DNA of 64,000 bases. It comes from Lacipirellula parvula (lineage in GTDB: Bacteria; Planctomycetota; Planctomycetia; Pirellulales; Lacipirellulaceae). The stretch spans positions 5,314,501 to 5,378,500 of the forward strand of contig NZ_AP021861.1 of assembly GCF_009177095.1 (NCBI RefSeq), in the 5' to 3' direction. The notes under the pieces are model-generated. The model worked only from the letters and a program-made list of their open reading frames with translations. It was not told the origin of the DNA and did not search any database. Positions 1-9,418 of this stretch are shown piece after piece. How positions within the stretch are numbered: the stretch's first letter is position 1; every line of letters starts with the position of its first letter. The translations under genes and the position numbers were made by a program.

Positions 1-211
1 CAGATCATTGTAGCAAGGCGCCGTGGGCAGGCGCGGGGCATTGAAAGTGACCGCGAGATGACCCGACAACCAAGGGCTGCCTAATCATTCGACGATCTTC
101 CCGAGAATTGTCGGGAGTAATGCCACGCAGATGTTCGTAGTTGGAAGCTTGCAGATAAGAATCCGTAGAGGGGTTTTCAGCGGAAAATCTGCAGACGATC
201 GTTGCTGAGCT

Positions 212-283
212 AGCTCGCCAAAGTGCGTGCGCGACCAGTGCTTCATCTCAGCTTAAGGTTCCCTACCGGATACTCATCTTGTC
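212..283. repeat. 72-bp imperfect direct repeat, left copy
   Basis: This segment matches 25527-25598 in the same orientation at 63 of 72 positions, including an unbroken identical block at 231-261. Neither copy has a convincing protein reading frame. The right copy touches the broken end of a sugar kinase remnant. The pair could mark duplication or insertion ends of the 25-kb segment between them, or be two copies of a dispersed element. Bases 1-211 hold no gene that I can recognise. Confidence 0.75.
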
Positions 284-348
284 AGTTGGTCGGATACTTT
301 CCATCAACATTCGTGGGACTGGCCAGCTAGCTATTGAGGAGCCAAATC

Positions 349-1155
349 GTGACGAGCCGTTACTGGAATCAATGTGTAGGAATTGGCGCCGCGGGGATCG
401 CCATCACCATTTCGACCTTAGCATGGCGCGCATCGGCTGAGCTTCCTGCTAGTTCTACATCGTCCGGGAGCCGCGGTGATGAAACCAAGATATCGGGAGT
501 CATAGCCGAGTTCATCGAAAATGACCGTGGCGACGTCGACGGAGTTCGACTGGAAAACGGCGAGCTCATTCACTTCCCGCCTCACATCGGGGCTGAAGTG
601 ACTGAAACGGTAAAGATGGGAGACGAAATCGCCATTCGCGGTCATGAAGCAAAGCGTCCGCGGGGCGAGCGAATCTTCGAAGCCGAAAACATCGCATTCG
701 AAGGCTTCTCGATTGACGTTGTTCCGCTACGAGGGCCAGCGCCCCATAGCCCCAGGGAGCAACCTCCTATGAACGCTGCAGGCGCCGTGAGCGAACTTTC
801 AGTCAATCCGCACCACGACGTCGACGGCTTCACGCTTGAAGACGGGACTGTGGTCAAGTTCCCTCCTCACCAAAGCGCAGCGTTAGCCGCCCTAGCTACA
901 GTGGGCACCAAAGTCGAAGTCCGGGGTCGCCGTCACGAGACGCCGGATGGCGACGTCCACCTGCATGCTGACCGCATCACGGCGACCGAGTCAGGAAAGT
1001 CGCTGGAGCGGAGTGAACCGCGTGACCGGCCGCTTCCGCCGCCGCACAGTGGTCCGCACGGCCATGCAGGCCCTGAGAGCGGTCGAGTGCAGCAAGAAAT
1101 ACTTGATGAGCTGCGCGAGATACGTCGCTTGCTTCAAGCCGGGCCGGCTCGCTAA
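349..1155 (+). CDS. Exported hypothetical protein with two repeated OB-like modules
   Basis: A 268-residue protein of unknown function. The GTG at 349 is chosen because GAGGAG lies 7 nt upstream. Residues about 5-30 form a hydrophobic signal or anchor segment. Two similar modules follow: each has a G-x-(V/I) strand, a D-V-D-G block, then a 'GEL/GTV..FPPH' block and a 'V..R G' strand. They resemble the small beta-barrel repeats seen in planctomycete exported proteins. The C-terminus has a His/Pro-rich linker and a short amphipathic helix. It lies 98 bp before a response regulator gene on the same strand and may be an output or sensory partner. The duplication of the module is visible directly; the OB-fold idea is inference. 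Confidence 0.7.
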   Translation: MTSRYWNQCVGIGAAGIAITISTLAWRASAELPASSTSSGSRGDETKISGVIAEFIENDRGDVDGVRLENGELIHFPPHIGAEVTETVKMGDEIAIRGHEAKRPRGERIFEAENIAFEGFSIDVVPLRGPAPHSPREQPPMNAAGAVSELSVNPHHDVDGFTLEDGTVVKFPPHQSAALAALATVGTKVEVRGRRHETPDGDVHLHADRITATESGKSLERSEPRDRPLPPPHSGPHGHAGPESGRVQQEILDELREIRRLLQAGPAR

Positions 1156-1253
1156 TCGTGCGAGTACAATGAGGCTGCGAATAGTACTGTCAGTGAACAG
1201 CTGGTCGTCTCCCGCCCTGACGCGGCGGGAGGCGCCAGCACGTTGAGGCGACA

Positions 1254-1907
1254 ATGCGATTGCTGGTAGTTGAAGATGATCCGGACTTGAGACGCCTCGT
1301 GGCTGAAATCCTTCTCGAAGCAGAGTATGCGGTTGACATCGCTGCCGACGGAGAAGAAGGGCTGCACAAGGCTCAGGCTTGGGAATACGACGCGATTGTG
1401 CTTGACCTGATGCTTCCCAAACGAGACGGTTGGAGTTTCATCGATCAGCTCCGGCGTACTAAAGCGACGCCCATACTGATCCTCTCGGCCCGTGACGGGT
1501 TGATTGATCGGGTGAACGGACTCGACCTCGGCGGTGACGACTATCTGACAAAACCTTTTGAAAGGCTCGAACTCATCGCCCGCGTGCGAGCGCTAGTTCG
1601 TCGTGCGGCCGGCCAGCGATCGACGACGCATTACATCGGCGACATCACTCTCGACCTTCGCAGCCGATTGGCGTCACGAGGCGAAGAGAGCCTCGACTTG
1701 ACGGCCCGAGAATTTGCGCTGCTTGAGTACCTGTCTATGCATCGCGGACGCGTCGTTAGTCGAACCGAACTCTACGGTCACTTATTTGACGAGACAGACG
1801 ATAGCCTATCGAACTTGCTTGACGTTCACGTCTCAAACCTGCGGAAGAAACTAGGTCGGGATGTTATTCACACCAGACGGGGGCAAGGCTATGTCATCCC
1901 CGAATGA
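1254..1907 (+). CDS. OmpR/PhoB-family response regulator
   Basis: A 217-residue two-component response regulator. The receiver domain covers residues 1-115, with the acidic pocket VVEDD at 5-9, the phosphoacceptor Asp51 in VLDLMLP and the conserved Lys in LTKPFE near 101. A winged-helix DNA-binding domain follows, with LTAREFALLEYL and a C-terminal RRGQGYVI wing. Its 3' end overlaps the histidine kinase gene by 17 bp, so the two are translationally coupled and almost certainly form a cognate pair. The targets cannot be read from sequence; the exported protein upstream and the transporters downstream are candidates. Confidence 0.95.
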   Translation: MRLLVVEDDPDLRRLVAEILLEAEYAVDIAADGEEGLHKAQAWEYDAIVLDLMLPKRDGWSFIDQLRRTKATPILILSARDGLIDRVNGLDLGGDDYLTKPFERLELIARVRALVRRAAGQRSTTHYIGDITLDLRSRLASRGEESLDLTAREFALLEYLSMHRGRVVSRTELYGHLFDETDDSLSNLLDVHVSNLRKKLGRDVIHTRRGQGYVIPE

Positions 1908-3321
1908 GTCATCTGGGGCGTGGTCGCGCCGCTCACTCCGAACACACTTACTGATCGCGTATCTTTCGCTGTTGCTCTTGACGGTATTGGGCTTCGGCAC
2001 AGCGACCTATCTGCTAATGCGAAGGGCTATCTACAACGAAGCCGAGTCCGATCTGTTGGGAGCCGCCCAGTTGATCGCTAAAGATAGCAGCGGGACCTCA
2101 GGAACAACGGTGATTGACCGCACGTATCGTCACCGGTTCGGTCCCGCTCCGCGCGACCACGCCTACTTTGCAGTTTGGAACGCTCAGGGCGATGTCTTGG
2201 CTGCCAGCGATCCCCTCCCGCCGCATGTCTCACGGCCGGATGAATCGCCGCCGATCGATGGTCCTCGTCCCTTCGCGACTCGTGTGCACGGGGAAGAGCT
2301 GGAAGTGATCATTCGAGGCCCGGAAGGATCTGAGATCTTAGTCGGCCGGCCCCTGGCGAAAGAGGGCGATCGATTGCGAGGGCTCGTTCGCTACCTCCTA
2401 GCTGCAGGCGGCGTCGTGCTTACGATCGGAGCAATCGCCGCTTGGCGGCTCGCAAATCGCATCGTGCGGCCAATCGAACAGTTGACCGCGGCTGCGGAGC
2501 AGATCTCGGCCACTCGGCTCGATCGACGCCTAGAACCACCGGTGGCGTCCGCTGAAATCCAGCGTCTTGCGGAGGTGTTCAATCGCATGCTGGGACGCCT
2601 GCAGTCGTCGTTCGAGCAGCAAGTGCGATTTACCGCCGATGCATCGCATGAGCTTCGCACGCCCGTCACAGTTATCCTGACGCAAGCGGACCATACACTA
2701 TCGAGAAATCGATCGAGCGAAGAGTACGCCGAGGCTCTAGCGGCTTGCCTACGCGCTGCACGCCGAATGAAGCGGTTAGTTGATGACTTGCTGCTACTAG
2801 CTCGCGCTGACGCTGGGCGGCTGGCCTCTCCGCATGAGGCCTGTGATTTATCAGAGATAGCCCGTTCGACGTTGGATATGCTTGCACCGCTCGCGGGCAA
2901 GCGCAACGTGCAGGTCGAGTCGCAGTTACAGCCGACTCCAATCCAGGGCGACGCGGCGCAACTCTCGCAGGTCATCGCAAATCTCGTTACCAATGCAATC
3001 GATCACAGTCCTGCTCATTCGAGTGTGTTCGTATCCGTTTACTCTCGCCGTGGACTCGCTTTTCTAACAGTGGCGGACGTTGGAAACGGTATTCCCGTAG
3101 AAGATCAGTCGCGTCTATTCGAAAGATTTTACCAAGCCGACAAGTCCCGATCGCGCCAACTCGGTGAGGGCGCCGGCCTCGGCTTGAGCATCGTCGCGGA
3201 AATCGTGTCGCTGCACTCCGGCTCAGTCGACTTCTCCTCAGCTCCCGATCGGGGAACCACGTTCGCAGTCGAATTTCCGCTTCGCACGCTCGACTCGGAC
3301 ATCAGTGAGACGTCGGCTTGA
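1891..3321 (+). CDS. Membrane sensor histidine kinase (HAMP, HisKA, HATPase)
   Basis: A 476-residue sensor kinase. ATG 1891 is chosen because it begins a sensible cytoplasmic N-terminus before the first membrane segment (residues about 20-42). A periplasmic loop of about 125 residues follows, then a second membrane segment (about 168-188), a HAMP domain with IVRPIEQL, and the dimerisation helix with the phospho-His in SHELRTPV near residue 254. The ATPase has the N box NLVTNAIDHSP, G1 DVGNGIP and G2 GAGLGLSI. It acts at the inner membrane and should phosphorylate the regulator encoded just upstream. The organisation resembles small Cus/Qse-type systems, but the stimulus is unknown. Confidence 0.95.
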   Translation: MSSPNESSGAWSRRSLRTHLLIAYLSLLLLTVLGFGTATYLLMRRAIYNEAESDLLGAAQLIAKDSSGTSGTTVIDRTYRHRFGPAPRDHAYFAVWNAQGDVLAASDPLPPHVSRPDESPPIDGPRPFATRVHGEELEVIIRGPEGSEILVGRPLAKEGDRLRGLVRYLLAAGGVVLTIGAIAAWRLANRIVRPIEQLTAAAEQISATRLDRRLEPPVASAEIQRLAEVFNRMLGRLQSSFEQQVRFTADASHELRTPVTVILTQADHTLSRNRSSEEYAEALAACLRAARRMKRLVDDLLLLARADAGRLASPHEACDLSEIARSTLDMLAPLAGKRNVQVESQLQPTPIQGDAAQLSQVIANLVTNAIDHSPAHSSVFVSVYSRRGLAFLTVADVGNGIPVEDQSRLFERFYQADKSRSRQLGEGAGLGLSIVAEIVSLHSGSVDFSSAPDRGTTFAVEFPLRTLDSDISETSA

Positions 3322-3378
3322 TCGATCAGCCGCACTGCGTGAGCGGTCCCCAAGAACTCATACGAGATACCCACCGGT

Positions 3379-3720
3379 ATGCCAGTCGCACTTCAAACGG
3401 TCGCCTTACTCGTCATCTCAAACGTCTTCATGACGTTTGCGTGGTATGGACACCTCAAGTCAATGAATAACAAGGCGTGGTACGTCGCGGCCATCGTTAG
3501 CTGGGGAGTGGCGCTATTCGAATACCTATTTCAGGTTCCAGCCAACCGCATCGGTCACACGACGATGAGCGTGGGGCAACTCAAAATACTGCAAGAAGTC
3601 ATTACGCTGTCCGTGTTCGTCCCTTTCGCTTTGTTCTACATGAAAGAGCCGATCAAGCTCGATTACGCATGGGCTGGCCTGTGCTTGTGCGGAGCCGTCT
3701 ACTTCGTTTTCCGAGGCTGA
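3379..3720 (+). CDS. DMT-superfamily small membrane protein (DUF486)
   Basis: A 113-residue integral membrane protein with four predicted hydrophobic helices. The central block FEYLFQVPANRIGH and the later GQLKILQEVITL are characteristic of the DUF486 family, which belongs to the drug/metabolite transporter clan. Family function is not established. It lies 57 bp after the sensor kinase and 15 bp before an MFS transporter on the same strand, so it may be in one transcript with them. Confidence 0.9.
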   Translation: MPVALQTVALLVISNVFMTFAWYGHLKSMNNKAWYVAAIVSWGVALFEYLFQVPANRIGHTTMSVGQLKILQEVITLSVFVPFALFYMKEPIKLDYAWAGLCLCGAVYFVFRG

Positions 3721-3735
3721 GCGGATTAAAGACTG

Positions 3736-5013
3736 ATGACGATCTCGATAGACAGCTCCGCCAGCGTGCCGGGCGGCGCGAACTCGGTTGCCGTCACTCG
3801 GCAGAGTCGTTTCGCACTCGATGCGCTGACGTTTTTTCTCGCGGACGTCCAGGATGGTCTGGGGCCGTATCTGGCGATCTATCTCACGACAATGCGCCGT
3901 TGGCCCCCGTCTGACGTGGGAATTGCGATGGCGGCAGTGGTGATCGGAACACTGCTCGCACAGTTGCCCGCCGGAGCGTTCATCGATGCGACGCGACGCA
4001 AGCGCCTCGCAGTAACGGTCGCTGCGGGCGTCGTCGCCACGTGCTGCGTAGCAATGATCAACTTCCCGCAGTTACCGGTAATTGTCGTCGCTCAAACGCT
4101 CATCGGTGCGGCGGCGGCGGTACTTCCTCCGGCTGTCGCTGGGATTAGTCTCGGACTTGTGGGGCGAAAAAGTTTTACCCGCCGGAAGGGTCGCAACGAG
4201 GCATTCAACCACGGAGGCAACGTTGCTGCGGCCATCCTCGCTGGCATTCTTGGAACCTACCTTGGATATGCGGCGATCTTCTACCTCGTCGCTGGAATGG
4301 CGATGGCGAGCGGCATCTCCGCCATGCTGATTCGCGAAAACGAGATCGATCACGAGCGGGCTCGCGAATCAGCAAGTTCGCAGCCGGCTGAAGGTTTCTC
4401 GTTTCTAAGGAGCGGGCAGCTGCTTTGCTTTCTAGCGGCGATGTTCCTTTTTCACTTCGCCAACGCAGCGATGCTCCCGTTGGTTGGGCAAAAGGTGTCG
4501 ATCGGCCAAGCTGATTCAGCCGCAGCGCTAATGTCCGCGTGCATTATCGTCGCTCAGATCGTGATGGTTCCTGTTGCCTTGGCCGCCGCGTGGGGCGCGA
4601 ATAGATGGAGCCCGAAGGCGGTGTTCGTCGTTGCCTTCGCCGTTCTGCCGATTCGAGGTTTGCTCTACACCTACTCCTCGAACTCCGCGTTCCTCATCGC
4701 CGTGCAGCTGCTCGATGGAATCGGCGCTGGCATCTACGGCGTCGTCGGAGTTTTGATGGTGGCAGATTTAGCGAAGGGAACGGGGCGGTTCAATTCGGCG
4801 CTGGCGTCGATGGCGCTCGTCGCCGGGATGGGGGCCGCTGCCAGCAACGTTGCGGCCGGCCTTATCGCTGAGTCATTCGGCTACAATGCGGCGTTTAACT
4901 CGCTAGCCATCGTCTCCGCCGCTGGACTCGCGTGGTTCCATTTCGCGGTGAGTAATCAGGCGGGACCACTGTCGGACCGCCGCTCCGCACCGCAGCTTAG
5001 GGATCCCAATTGA
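3736..5013 (+). CDS. MFS transporter
   Basis: A 425-residue membrane protein with about twelve hydrophobic segments and the two six-helix halves usual for the major facilitator superfamily. The loop between helices 2 and 3 contains GAFIDATRRKR, a variant of the family's G-x-x-x-D-R-x-G-R-R signature. The N-terminal stretch FALDALTFFLADVQDGLGPY is typical of a bacterial MFS subgroup often found next to oxidative stress genes. The substrate cannot be predicted. It follows the DUF486 gene by 15 bp, which suggests cotranscription. Confidence 0.88.
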   Translation: MTISIDSSASVPGGANSVAVTRQSRFALDALTFFLADVQDGLGPYLAIYLTTMRRWPPSDVGIAMAAVVIGTLLAQLPAGAFIDATRRKRLAVTVAAGVVATCCVAMINFPQLPVIVVAQTLIGAAAAVLPPAVAGISLGLVGRKSFTRRKGRNEAFNHGGNVAAAILAGILGTYLGYAAIFYLVAGMAMASGISAMLIRENEIDHERARESASSQPAEGFSFLRSGQLLCFLAAMFLFHFANAAMLPLVGQKVSIGQADSAAALMSACIIVAQIVMVPVALAAAWGANRWSPKAVFVVAFAVLPIRGLLYTYSSNSAFLIAVQLLDGIGAGIYGVVGVLMVADLAKGTGRFNSALASMALVAGMGAAASNVAAGLIAESFGYNAAFNSLAIVSAAGLAWFHFAVSNQAGPLSDRRSAPQLRDPN

Positions 5014-5074
5014 AGAAGGAATTATTGGTAGTGAGAATGAGCGTCGTCGACGCGTTGCTGGGATAGTGGCGGTT

Positions 5075-5305
5075 CTATAGCTTTTCGATTGCGACGACGA
5101 TTGCGTCAAAACCATGCTTTCGGGCGACCTGGATCACGCGCGCCAAGCTCACCCTGTCGTCAGGCGTGGCGAATCCCGCCTTCGCGATGTGCTCGGCCAT
5201 CTTCAGTGCGAGCGCTTCGGACAAGCTCGCGCACTCGATTGATCGCCCATCGACTTCGATGACGTGCGGTTCCGCTCTAGCTTCGCTGGTGACGGATGAC
5301 CCCAT
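5075..5305 (-). CDS. Small hypothetical protein
   Basis: A 76-residue protein with no recognised domain. ATG 5305 is preferred because AGGG lies 7 nt upstream; a GTG two codons earlier is possible. The sequence is a short basic/acidic N-terminus, a strand (HVIEVDGRSIEC) and two amphipathic helices. It is convergent with the MFS gene. The ribosome binding site and helical composition support a real gene, but no function can be offered. Confidence 0.55.
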   Translation of the reverse strand: MGSSVTSEARAEPHVIEVDGRSIECASLSEALALKMAEHIAKAGFATPDDRVSLARVIQVARKHGFDAIVVAIEKL

Positions 5306-5402
5306 GAACACACCCTAGTGGCTAACCGGCAAGAATCCTGCCGGCTAGTGTAACAGTTTCAGGGCGATTGATAAGACAATTCTCCGGCGAGCGTGCCAGC
5401 GG

Positions 5403-5597
5403 CTACCAAAAGAACGGGTGGCTATCTAGCCACTCAACGCCAGCCTGCGAAACGACCGCCGCTGAGTTTTCGAGAACCAGCAGCGATTTCGCTAGAAGGC
5501 TGCGGACCGCTTCATCTTCAACGGTCGCGAAGCTGTTGAACTCGCGTAGCCAATTGAGCATGGCGAATTCGTCCTCGCTGAGTTCGGGCCGTGACAT
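5403..5597 (-). CDS. Small hypothetical protein
   Basis: A 64-residue, acidic, mostly helical protein beginning MSRPELSEDEF and ending HPFFW. AAGGAACG lies about 5 nt before the ATG. It is on the same strand as the 76-residue gene at 5075-5305 and 97 bp upstream of it. No family is recognised. Confidence 0.5.
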   Translation of the reverse strand: MSRPELSEDEFAMLNWLREFNSFATVEDEAVRSLLAKSLLVLENSAAVVSQAGVEWLDSHPFFW

Positions 5598-5785
5598 TGC
5601 ACATCGTTCCTTACGTCCCTTGTGGGCGTCGAAGGCGGCCGATGATTATAGCCGCGCGAGTCAACTGGCACACCGTTCGCATTGAGCGACCACCAACAAG
5701 CAAACGACTAGCCTTCCGCCTGCGGCGTTGCTGCCCGCGGCGCGAGGCGGGAGCGCTAGTCGATAACCAGAAAGCCGGGACACCC

Positions 5786-6088
5786 ATGAACGCAGCGGTT
5801 GCTACTTACTCGGTTCCGCGAACTTTCGCCGAACTGCCCTACACGCACTCATGGCTGCAGATTTGCCAACACGCGGAGCGTCTTGGTCGCGCGGAAATCA
5901 CTGAATTCGACACGAACCTCGAAGGCACTTGGCTGCGGTTTGAGTGCGACGGTTACCAGTTCTCGGTTGGCGAGTGCGGGAGCCGCGTTCAACTCACGGT
6001 GAATGACTCTGATTGCCGTGCGGAATTGCTGGTGGAAGTGACAGAGCATTTTGCTGCGTTGCTCGCTCCCCACATGCGGCACTGTTAA
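5786..6088 (+). CDS. Small hypothetical protein
   Basis: A 100-residue soluble protein starting at ATG 5786. It mixes helices and strands, with a Trp in its first helix and a beta-rich centre (WLRFECDGYQFSVGECGS). A longer frame upstream (from 5591) looks noncoding because it is Arg-rich and crosses the promoter region of the opposing small gene. No family recognised. Confidence 0.55.
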   Translation: MNAAVATYSVPRTFAELPYTHSWLQICQHAERLGRAEITEFDTNLEGTWLRFECDGYQFSVGECGSRVQLTVNDSDCRAELLVEVTEHFAALLAPHMRHC

Positions 6089-6282
6089 GACGCCAAGCCT
6101 GAGCGGTGGCCTGCTGAGTCTCTGGCTGGGACGGCAGGTCGCCGCCAGATTTTTGATTATGACTTTTCCGCAATCCAACGCCGTCGACCTCATCAGGAAT
6201 ACGCAAGAGGCAGCAACGTTCGGGCTACCGGTACACGACGAAGGAAATTCGGAGAGCGAACCTACAATCGAAGCCAGCAACA

Positions 6283-6507
6283 ATGACCACGACCGACAGT
6301 CAGAGGCGGGAAGCCTTCGAGCTCGAAGGCATGAAGTACGACATCCTTATTCAGCAGCAGGCGAGCGGCGACTTCGCTGGCGAATGGTATTGCTCAGCAT
6401 GCGATCGCGGCGACGTTTGCCCGAAGCGGCAGCCGTCCGAGGATTCGCTGCGGCAATGGGCTCGCCACTGCATCGCCATTCATCACACGCTTGAACACAT
6501 GGAATAG
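6283..6507 (+). CDS. Small protein with zinc-ribbon-like cysteines
   Basis: A 74-residue protein from ATG 6283. The centre reads WYCSACDRGDVC and the end has two histidines in RHCIAIHH, so a C-x2-C with later C/H residues could bind a metal. It ends 15 bp before a lysine-rich stress-type gene on the same strand. Upstream ribosome binding is weak. Function unknown; metal binding is inference. Confidence 0.55.
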   Translation: MTTTDSQRREAFELEGMKYDILIQQQASGDFAGEWYCSACDRGDVCPKRQPSEDSLRQWARHCIAIHHTLEHME

Positions 6508-6522
6508 TTGGGGGGAGACGCA

Positions 6523-6882
6523 ATGCCACGCGGGGACAAGTCCAAGTACACGGACAAGCAGAAACGCAAAGCGGAGCACATCGCCGAAAGCTACGAAGAT
6601 CGCGGCGACTCAGAGAAGACCGCGAAGCGAAAAGCTTGGGCGACGGTCAACAAAGACAGCGGCGGCGGCAACTTGAGTGGGTCGGGGAGGGGCAAACCCG
6701 ACACCAACGAGTCAGCTAAGAAAAGCGGACGCAAAGGCGGCGCAGCTACCGCGAAAAAGTCGGTGAAAACGAAGCCCGTCAAGAAGAAGGCTGCGAAGAA
6801 ATCAGCTAAGAAAAAGTTGCCGACGAAGACAGCTGCCAAGCGGAAAGCCACGAAACGCAAGGCTAGCAAAAAGTCCCCGTAA
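6523..6882 (+). CDS. Small basic protein with histone H1-like lysine-rich tail
   Basis: A 119-residue protein. ATG 6523 is used because GGGGGGAG sits 5 nt before it. Residues 1-45 (MPRGDKSKYTDKQKRKAEHI and the following RGDSEKTAKRKAWATVNK) match a small domain common in bacteria and sometimes annotated as plasmid stabilisation-like or DUF7218. From about residue 65 the chain is almost only Lys, Ala, Ser and Thr in KK-x-AKK units, like bacterial histone H1 homologues. I infer DNA binding or stress-related chromatin interaction. A second, unrelated protein at 21191-21649 has the same kind of tail. Bases 6883-7140 hold no supported gene. Confidence 0.75.
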   Translation: MPRGDKSKYTDKQKRKAEHIAESYEDRGDSEKTAKRKAWATVNKDSGGGNLSGSGRGKPDTNESAKKSGRKGGAATAKKSVKTKPVKKKAAKKSAKKKLPTKTAAKRKATKRKASKKSP

Positions 6883-7140
6883 TAAACGAGCCCCGTGTCG
6901 AAGCTGGTTCTTGGAGAGAGGAACTAGCAGGCCGGGGCCGTTGTATGCGCACTCGTCATGAACAACGTATCTCTGAAATCTAACGCTGCGATGAATGAGG
7001 TTTGCAGGTTACGGCTTGATTTGGGTTTCCATGTCAACCGTCGACCGTCAGAGCGCAGTGCGAAGAGATCTCCATAAGTTGCCACGCCTCGAAGGCTCGG
7101 TGTAGCGCGCATCGCCTGCCAAAAACGAAGCAATGCAACG

Positions 7141-8841
7141 TTAGACCGATGAGTAGATATTGGAAACAATTCGCTTGGCGGCTTCCTCGCAGAAGTCGAG
7201 GCTGGAGTAGTCGGGATGATGGCCGGCGATTAGCGGGACGGCCATGACGTAGAGGCGGGAATTCGCAGTTCCCTCTCGATTGACGGCCTCGAAGTTGTCG
7301 GTGATCGCCACGCCGGGCAGGAGTAGCTGAGGTTCACCGTTCACCTTCACTACCTCTTTGGGATGCGACGCGCTGAATTTAGCGGCTTCGGCCAATGACT
7401 GGAATCGCACCGTCGCAGGGCTGACGACGCCGGCGTGCCGTAGGCTTGCGAAGGGAAACTGCTCGAATGAGAGAGGCTGTTGCCCGACTCCGTCGATAAA
7501 GGTCTCGAACCGCACCGGCTTTGCGTCGGCGCCGTAATAGTAGTCCACGCCCCCTGCGGAATTTGGTTCAACGCGACTTTCCTCGGCGACGTTAACAAGC
7601 TCCAGGCGTCCCGCGGCGTGGAACGCAAGAAGCTCCTCGCAAGAGCATTGCGGAGTGAACGCGATCACTACGGAGATAAGCGGCGTCAACGTTTTCTTGA
7701 AACGTAACATGTCCTCGGCTGAGAAATACTTGGCCACGCGGCTCAGGGTAAAGCTCGCCGTCGCTAGCTTCTCTTTCCAATGGATCGACTGCTCGTCGCG
7801 AATCGAGCTGAGAGCCTCGTCGTACTCACATCTAAAGAACTCGAAGGGGTCGCACCGGTCGCGCTCGTGGGTCATGAGCTCGACGAACTTTTCGAGCGAG
7901 AGCGCCCGGACAAGCTTGTAGAACGAAGGATCGAGTTCGCGAAAGGACTCTTTGAAATCGGCTTCGAAGACAAAGTCGAGAGAGATGAACCCGTCGTTAT
8001 TGCGGCGGTGAGATTCAAGTTGGTCAGGGGTGAGGCCATCGTGCTGCTTGAGACGCGGGTCTTCCAGGTGGAAGCGAATCCCCGGCAAAAATCCCTCACG
8101 AGAATGCATCACCATTTTGAATTGAGGCGCGTTGGCATTCGCCTGATAAGCCACCGTTCGGCCGCGGTCGGTAATGAACGTCCCGTGATTCCTGGCAAGC
8201 GTCCGGATCGCGTCGATCGCTGTCAGCGAAGCGCCGCGGATGGCGACCGAGTGGTTGCGCAGGCCATCGAGCTTTCGCGGAGGATATGGGGAATCGAAAT
8301 AATTTGGAGTGGCGCCTTCGTGCTGCGACGGCCAGTGATGGCCTGTGCATAGCACCACCACGTCGAAATGCCGATCGATAATTGCTGTCGAGAGGACGAT
8401 CTCACCACTCTTGAGATCGTAGTCGATTCCGGTGATGGGCGTCTCGGAATGCACCGTCGCGGGCGTTCCGATTGCCCCCCTGCGCTCATGCAGGATCTCA
8501 AACTGTTGCGAGAGATACTCGCCGAATAACAGTCGGTGAATGACTTTGAATTCATGGACGTGCTTACGATCTACATCGAAGCGGTCTAGCAGTTCGCTAG
8601 GAGCCTCCTTCAGCCAATCGACGAGCGACTGGGGAAGCGGGGGAATCTCATTGCCGGAGACGTTGGTGACATGTTCCGGTCCCGCTCCCTTGGGGCTGTA
8701 GGGCATGCCAGCGCCGAGCTGCGAACCAGATTCGAAAATCTCGACGGTGACCTGCGGGGACGCTCGGTCGAGTAAGGCCTGGTACAGGAAGAGGGCGCTG
8801 GGTCCGCCGCCGACGATTCCAAGCCGCAAAGGCGCTGTCAT
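7141..8841 (-). CDS. FAD/NAD(P)-binding protein (NAD_binding_9-like)
   Basis: A 566-residue flavoprotein. The N-terminus LGIVGGGPSALFLYQAL is a Rossmann dinucleotide fold (GxGxxx variant), followed by an acidic FES that binds the ribose. The block GAGMPYSPKGAGPEHVTNVS is typical of the family with an N-terminal FAD-NAD(P)-binding domain whose members have mostly unknown substrates. A second nucleotide segment, VVVLCTGHHWPS, lies near residue 165. It probably acts in the cytoplasm as an oxidoreductase or monooxygenase-like enzyme. It is a lone minus-strand gene between plus-strand stress genes. Confidence 0.85.
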   Translation of the reverse strand: MTAPLRLGIVGGGPSALFLYQALLDRASPQVTVEIFESGSQLGAGMPYSPKGAGPEHVTNVSGNEIPPLPQSLVDWLKEAPSELLDRFDVDRKHVHEFKVIHRLLFGEYLSQQFEILHERRGAIGTPATVHSETPITGIDYDLKSGEIVLSTAIIDRHFDVVVLCTGHHWPSQHEGATPNYFDSPYPPRKLDGLRNHSVAIRGASLTAIDAIRTLARNHGTFITDRGRTVAYQANANAPQFKMVMHSREGFLPGIRFHLEDPRLKQHDGLTPDQLESHRRNNDGFISLDFVFEADFKESFRELDPSFYKLVRALSLEKFVELMTHERDRCDPFEFFRCEYDEALSSIRDEQSIHWKEKLATASFTLSRVAKYFSAEDMLRFKKTLTPLISVVIAFTPQCSCEELLAFHAAGRLELVNVAEESRVEPNSAGGVDYYYGADAKPVRFETFIDGVGQQPLSFEQFPFASLRHAGVVSPATVRFQSLAEAAKFSASHPKEVVKVNGEPQLLLPGVAITDNFEAVNREGTANSRLYVMAVPLIAGHHPDYSSLDFCEEAAKRIVSNIYSSV

Positions 8842-9418
8842 GTTTGCTAATTCTCACTTGCTGCCGAGGCCTTAATCGTATCACCCGAACCTCTCGCGAC
8901 CCAAATCGTGACCACGCCTTTTCCGGCTAAGCAATAATACTGACGAGATCGCTCAATCGCTCAGTAACCGCCGTAGAACGCGGCTCCACAGGAGCAAATC
9001 TCGAGTGGCAAGGGCTTTCGCATGGCGCTGCCTGCTCGCGGGTATGGGGCGAAGAATCACAGGCTCGCCAACGCAGAAATTGCGCCGGGAACGGCAATTG
9101 CAACGACTCAGGACTTGGATCGGGTTGCCGACCCGCAAACTCAGCGGAGAAGCGGTTTACGCCTCAGATTCACTGGATGGAAGTTTTCTGCCCTCGTTCA
9201 GCGAATGGTCTGGCTGCAAGCAGCGCGGAAGACATTGAAGCACCACCGTTCGTCCTACGGACGTCGAAACGCGATGCTCCTCGAATCGGATTCAGGCGGT
9301 GCTAGATCCGGCAGCTTGGTATCGCAGAAGCTTTTTTACTGATCCACGGTCACATACACTATGGGCCGCGCAGACAGCGGGGCCTGAAGTTTCAACTCGT
9401 CATTCGATGGAAATCTCA
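8842..9418. other. Intergenic region, no supported gene
   Basis: About 580 bp between two divergent genes, a flavoprotein (minus) and a catalase (plus). Short open frames occur but have poor starts and Arg-rich composition. I see no RNA gene or clear operator. It should contain promoters for both flanking genes. Confidence 0.5.
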